Below, one piece after another: positions 6,035 through 6,564 of a DNA stretch of 6,564 nt. The stretch lies in the NCBI GenBank assembly GCA_903903935.1, contig CAIVAX010000578.1, forward strand, positions 1 to 6,564, read 5' to 3'. The notes beneath the pieces were generated by a model that was not told the DNA's origin, did not search any database, and worked only from the letters and a program-made list of their open reading frames with translations. Numbering within the stretch: position 1 is the stretch's first letter; each line of letters begins with the position of its first letter. A program made the translations under genes and the position numbers. The stretch comes from an uncultured Hyphomicrobiales bacterium (GTDB lineage: Bacteria; Pseudomonadota; Alphaproteobacteria; Rhizobiales; Beijerinckiaceae).

Positions 6035-6106
6035 GACACTGTGCAGACTTCACTTCCCGAATTACTTCAACAATTACCCCTTGTACCAAGTGAAAATGAA
6101 GACTAG
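6035..6106 (+). pseudogene. Severed C-terminal tail of hepT
   Basis: In the same frame after the TAG at 6032-6034, 23 codons read DTVQTSLPELLQQLPLVPSE-NED before a second TAG at 6104-6106. The DTVQTSLPELLQQL part matches the amphipathic last helix usual in DUF86 proteins (DIVWDTV...LPELLEQL in relatives, from memory). Restoring Trp at codon 95 would give a 118-aa protein of normal family length. The tail has no start codon or ribosome binding site of its own. Confidence 0.72.
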
Positions 6107-6158
6107 TCGCAAATCGACACTTGTCCAGCGGGACAAAGACAATTCTCAGACGGAATTG
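6106..6158. repeat. Cluster of three short hairpins
   Basis: Three inverted repeats follow each other directly after hepT: GTCG-CAAAT-CGAC (6106-6118), TTGTCC-AGCG-GGACAA (6121-6136) and CAATTC-TCAGACG-GAATTG (6140-6158), followed by GCCCCCCA. No T-run follows, so a terminator is not obvious. Such packed short palindromes occur at the ends of some insertion sequences and in REP-like elements; neither is shown here. Confidence 0.4.
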
Positions 6159-6288
6159 CCCCCCACACTTTGCTCAAATCTTACGTTTTAACAATGTCAG
6201 AGCTTTGATTACGTAAGTGACCTTGAAATGACCGTCAGGACTGGTACAATATCCAAGTTGAGTCATTTTAACTCAGCTGATCTTTGGA
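6107..6288. other. Gene-free, AT-richer intergenic stretch
   Basis: No supported gene was found. The base composition falls well below that of the genes to the left: about 38% GC at 6061-6120 by count. Besides the hairpin cluster it holds a 7-bp inverted repeat, CTTACGT (6180-6186) with ACGTAAG (6211-6217), and the stem CTGATC-TTTG-GATCAG (6277-6292) at its right end. A short open frame at 6228-6407 (59 codons) has no ribosome binding site or recognised similarity. Confidence 0.45.
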
Positions 6289-6564
6289 TCAGACATACTT
6301 TTTTACTATTTTGGTATCGGCCAGCTGATGCCATGTCCGACCGTTTTGGTCGGATTTCTGTTGGGGTCGCCCTAAGGCAATCCAGTGCAGAGCCCTTTTT
6401 ACTTTAGCCCTTTGCGGAACGCGGGATCCTTTACGGATCGCAGCGGTCAAGCGTTTGCGCCTGTTGGCCAAGCCCTTGCTGCTGAGGACAGAGTGGACTG
6501 GGTCAGACAGATGAATGTGATTAGCAAAGTTGCAGCTCAAAAGGTTCAGGATCGTCGCCTGATC
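6289..6564 (-). CDS. Unrecognised basic protein, 3' part of a gene running off the window
   Basis: On the minus strand, a frame is open from the right edge to TGA at 6291-6289, at least 91 codons. A TTG at 6540 could start an 83-aa product, but the frame continues upstream to the edge, so a longer gene is possible. The product is strongly basic in the middle (RRKRLTAAIRKGSR, then QRAKVKRALH), suggesting nucleic-acid binding, and it ends TKIVKKYV. I do not recognise the family. In the part checked by eye, third-position GC is high and similar to the genes to the left, which weakly favours this strand over a competing plus-strand frame at 6376-6564. A palindrome (6277-6292) overlaps its stop. 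It may be part of a mobile element or not a gene at all. Confidence 0.25.
   Translation of the reverse strand, partial: DQATILNLLSCNFANHIHLSDPVHSVLSSKGLANRRKRLTAAIRKGSRVPQRAKVKRALHWIALGRPQQKSDQNGRTWHQLADTKIVKKYV
6336..6357 (+). terminator. GC-rich hairpin followed by short T tract
   Basis: TCCGACC (6336-6342) and GGTCGGA (6348-6354) form a perfect 7-bp stem around GTTTT, followed by TTTCTGTT on the plus strand. This could end plus-strand transcription from the mntA-hepT unit, but it lies 230 nt past the second hepT stop and inside the tentative minus-strand frame. The T tract is short. Confidence 0.35.

Noticed and set aside
6228..6407. 59-codon plus-strand frame starting ATG 6228
   Set aside because: No ribosome binding site, no recognised motif, and it crosses hairpins and a competing minus-strand frame; not supported as a gene.
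6376..6564. Plus-strand frame open to the right edge
   Set aside because: There is no good start codon or ribosome binding site, and codon third positions are less GC-rich than on the minus strand; kept only as a competitor to the minus-strand frame.
1..6564. CRISPR array, tRNA or rRNA genes
   Set aside because: No regularly spaced repeats of CRISPR type, no cloverleaf with TTC-A-type T-loop, and no rRNA-like segment was seen on either strand.

Overview
The window looks like a piece of an alphaproteobacterial chromosome, probably Hyphomicrobiales-like. That placement is inferred from moderate-to-high GC, codon use rich in GCC/GGC/CTG/CGC, 4-bp start/stop overlaps, and the protein families present. 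It cannot be proved from the sequence alone. All products were recognised by eye from motifs and remembered family features; no search was run.

Layout. (1) 1-1224, plus strand: the 3' end of an HpcH/HpaI-type pyruvate aldolase, then 13 nt later a 301-aa protein of the 4,5-dihydroxyphthalate decarboxylase / NMT1-like periplasmic-binding fold with no signal peptide. (2) 1233-1258: nested palindromes between convergent genes. (3) 1268-2829, minus strand: a two-gene ABC importer (SsuB/TauB-like ATPase, then SsuC/TauC-like permease) with a GTGA overlap. (4) 2830-3087: a divergent control region with two tandem 19-nt repeats and small hairpins. (5) 3088-5418, plus strand: two adjacent proteins resembling only the zinc-binding C-terminal catalytic half of cobalamin-independent methionine synthase (MetE), each with a complete His-X-Cys / Glu / Cys ligand set. 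(6) 5427-6106, plus strand: a MntA/HepT (MNT-HEPN, type VII) toxin-antitoxin pair preceded by an operator-like palindrome. (7) 6107-6564: lower-GC sequence with hairpins and an unrecognised open reading frame that runs off the right edge.

How it may work together (inference): regions 1-5 look like a catabolic or salvage locus. A small organic molecule, perhaps sulfur-containing or aromatic, is imported by the ABC system. The MetE-like enzymes act on a thiol or methyl group, and the decarboxylase-like protein and the pyruvate aldolase act on the carbon skeleton. The substrate is unknown. The 301-aa protein could instead be the importer's binding protein, but it lacks an export signal.

The most notable single observation is in the toxin-antitoxin pair. 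The HepT reading frame is closed by TAG exactly where the family usually has Trp, and 23 further family-like codons continue in the same frame to a second stop. The partner MntA also appears to have His in place of the usual third catalytic Asp. Together these suggest a toxin-antitoxin module that is decaying or has lost its activity.
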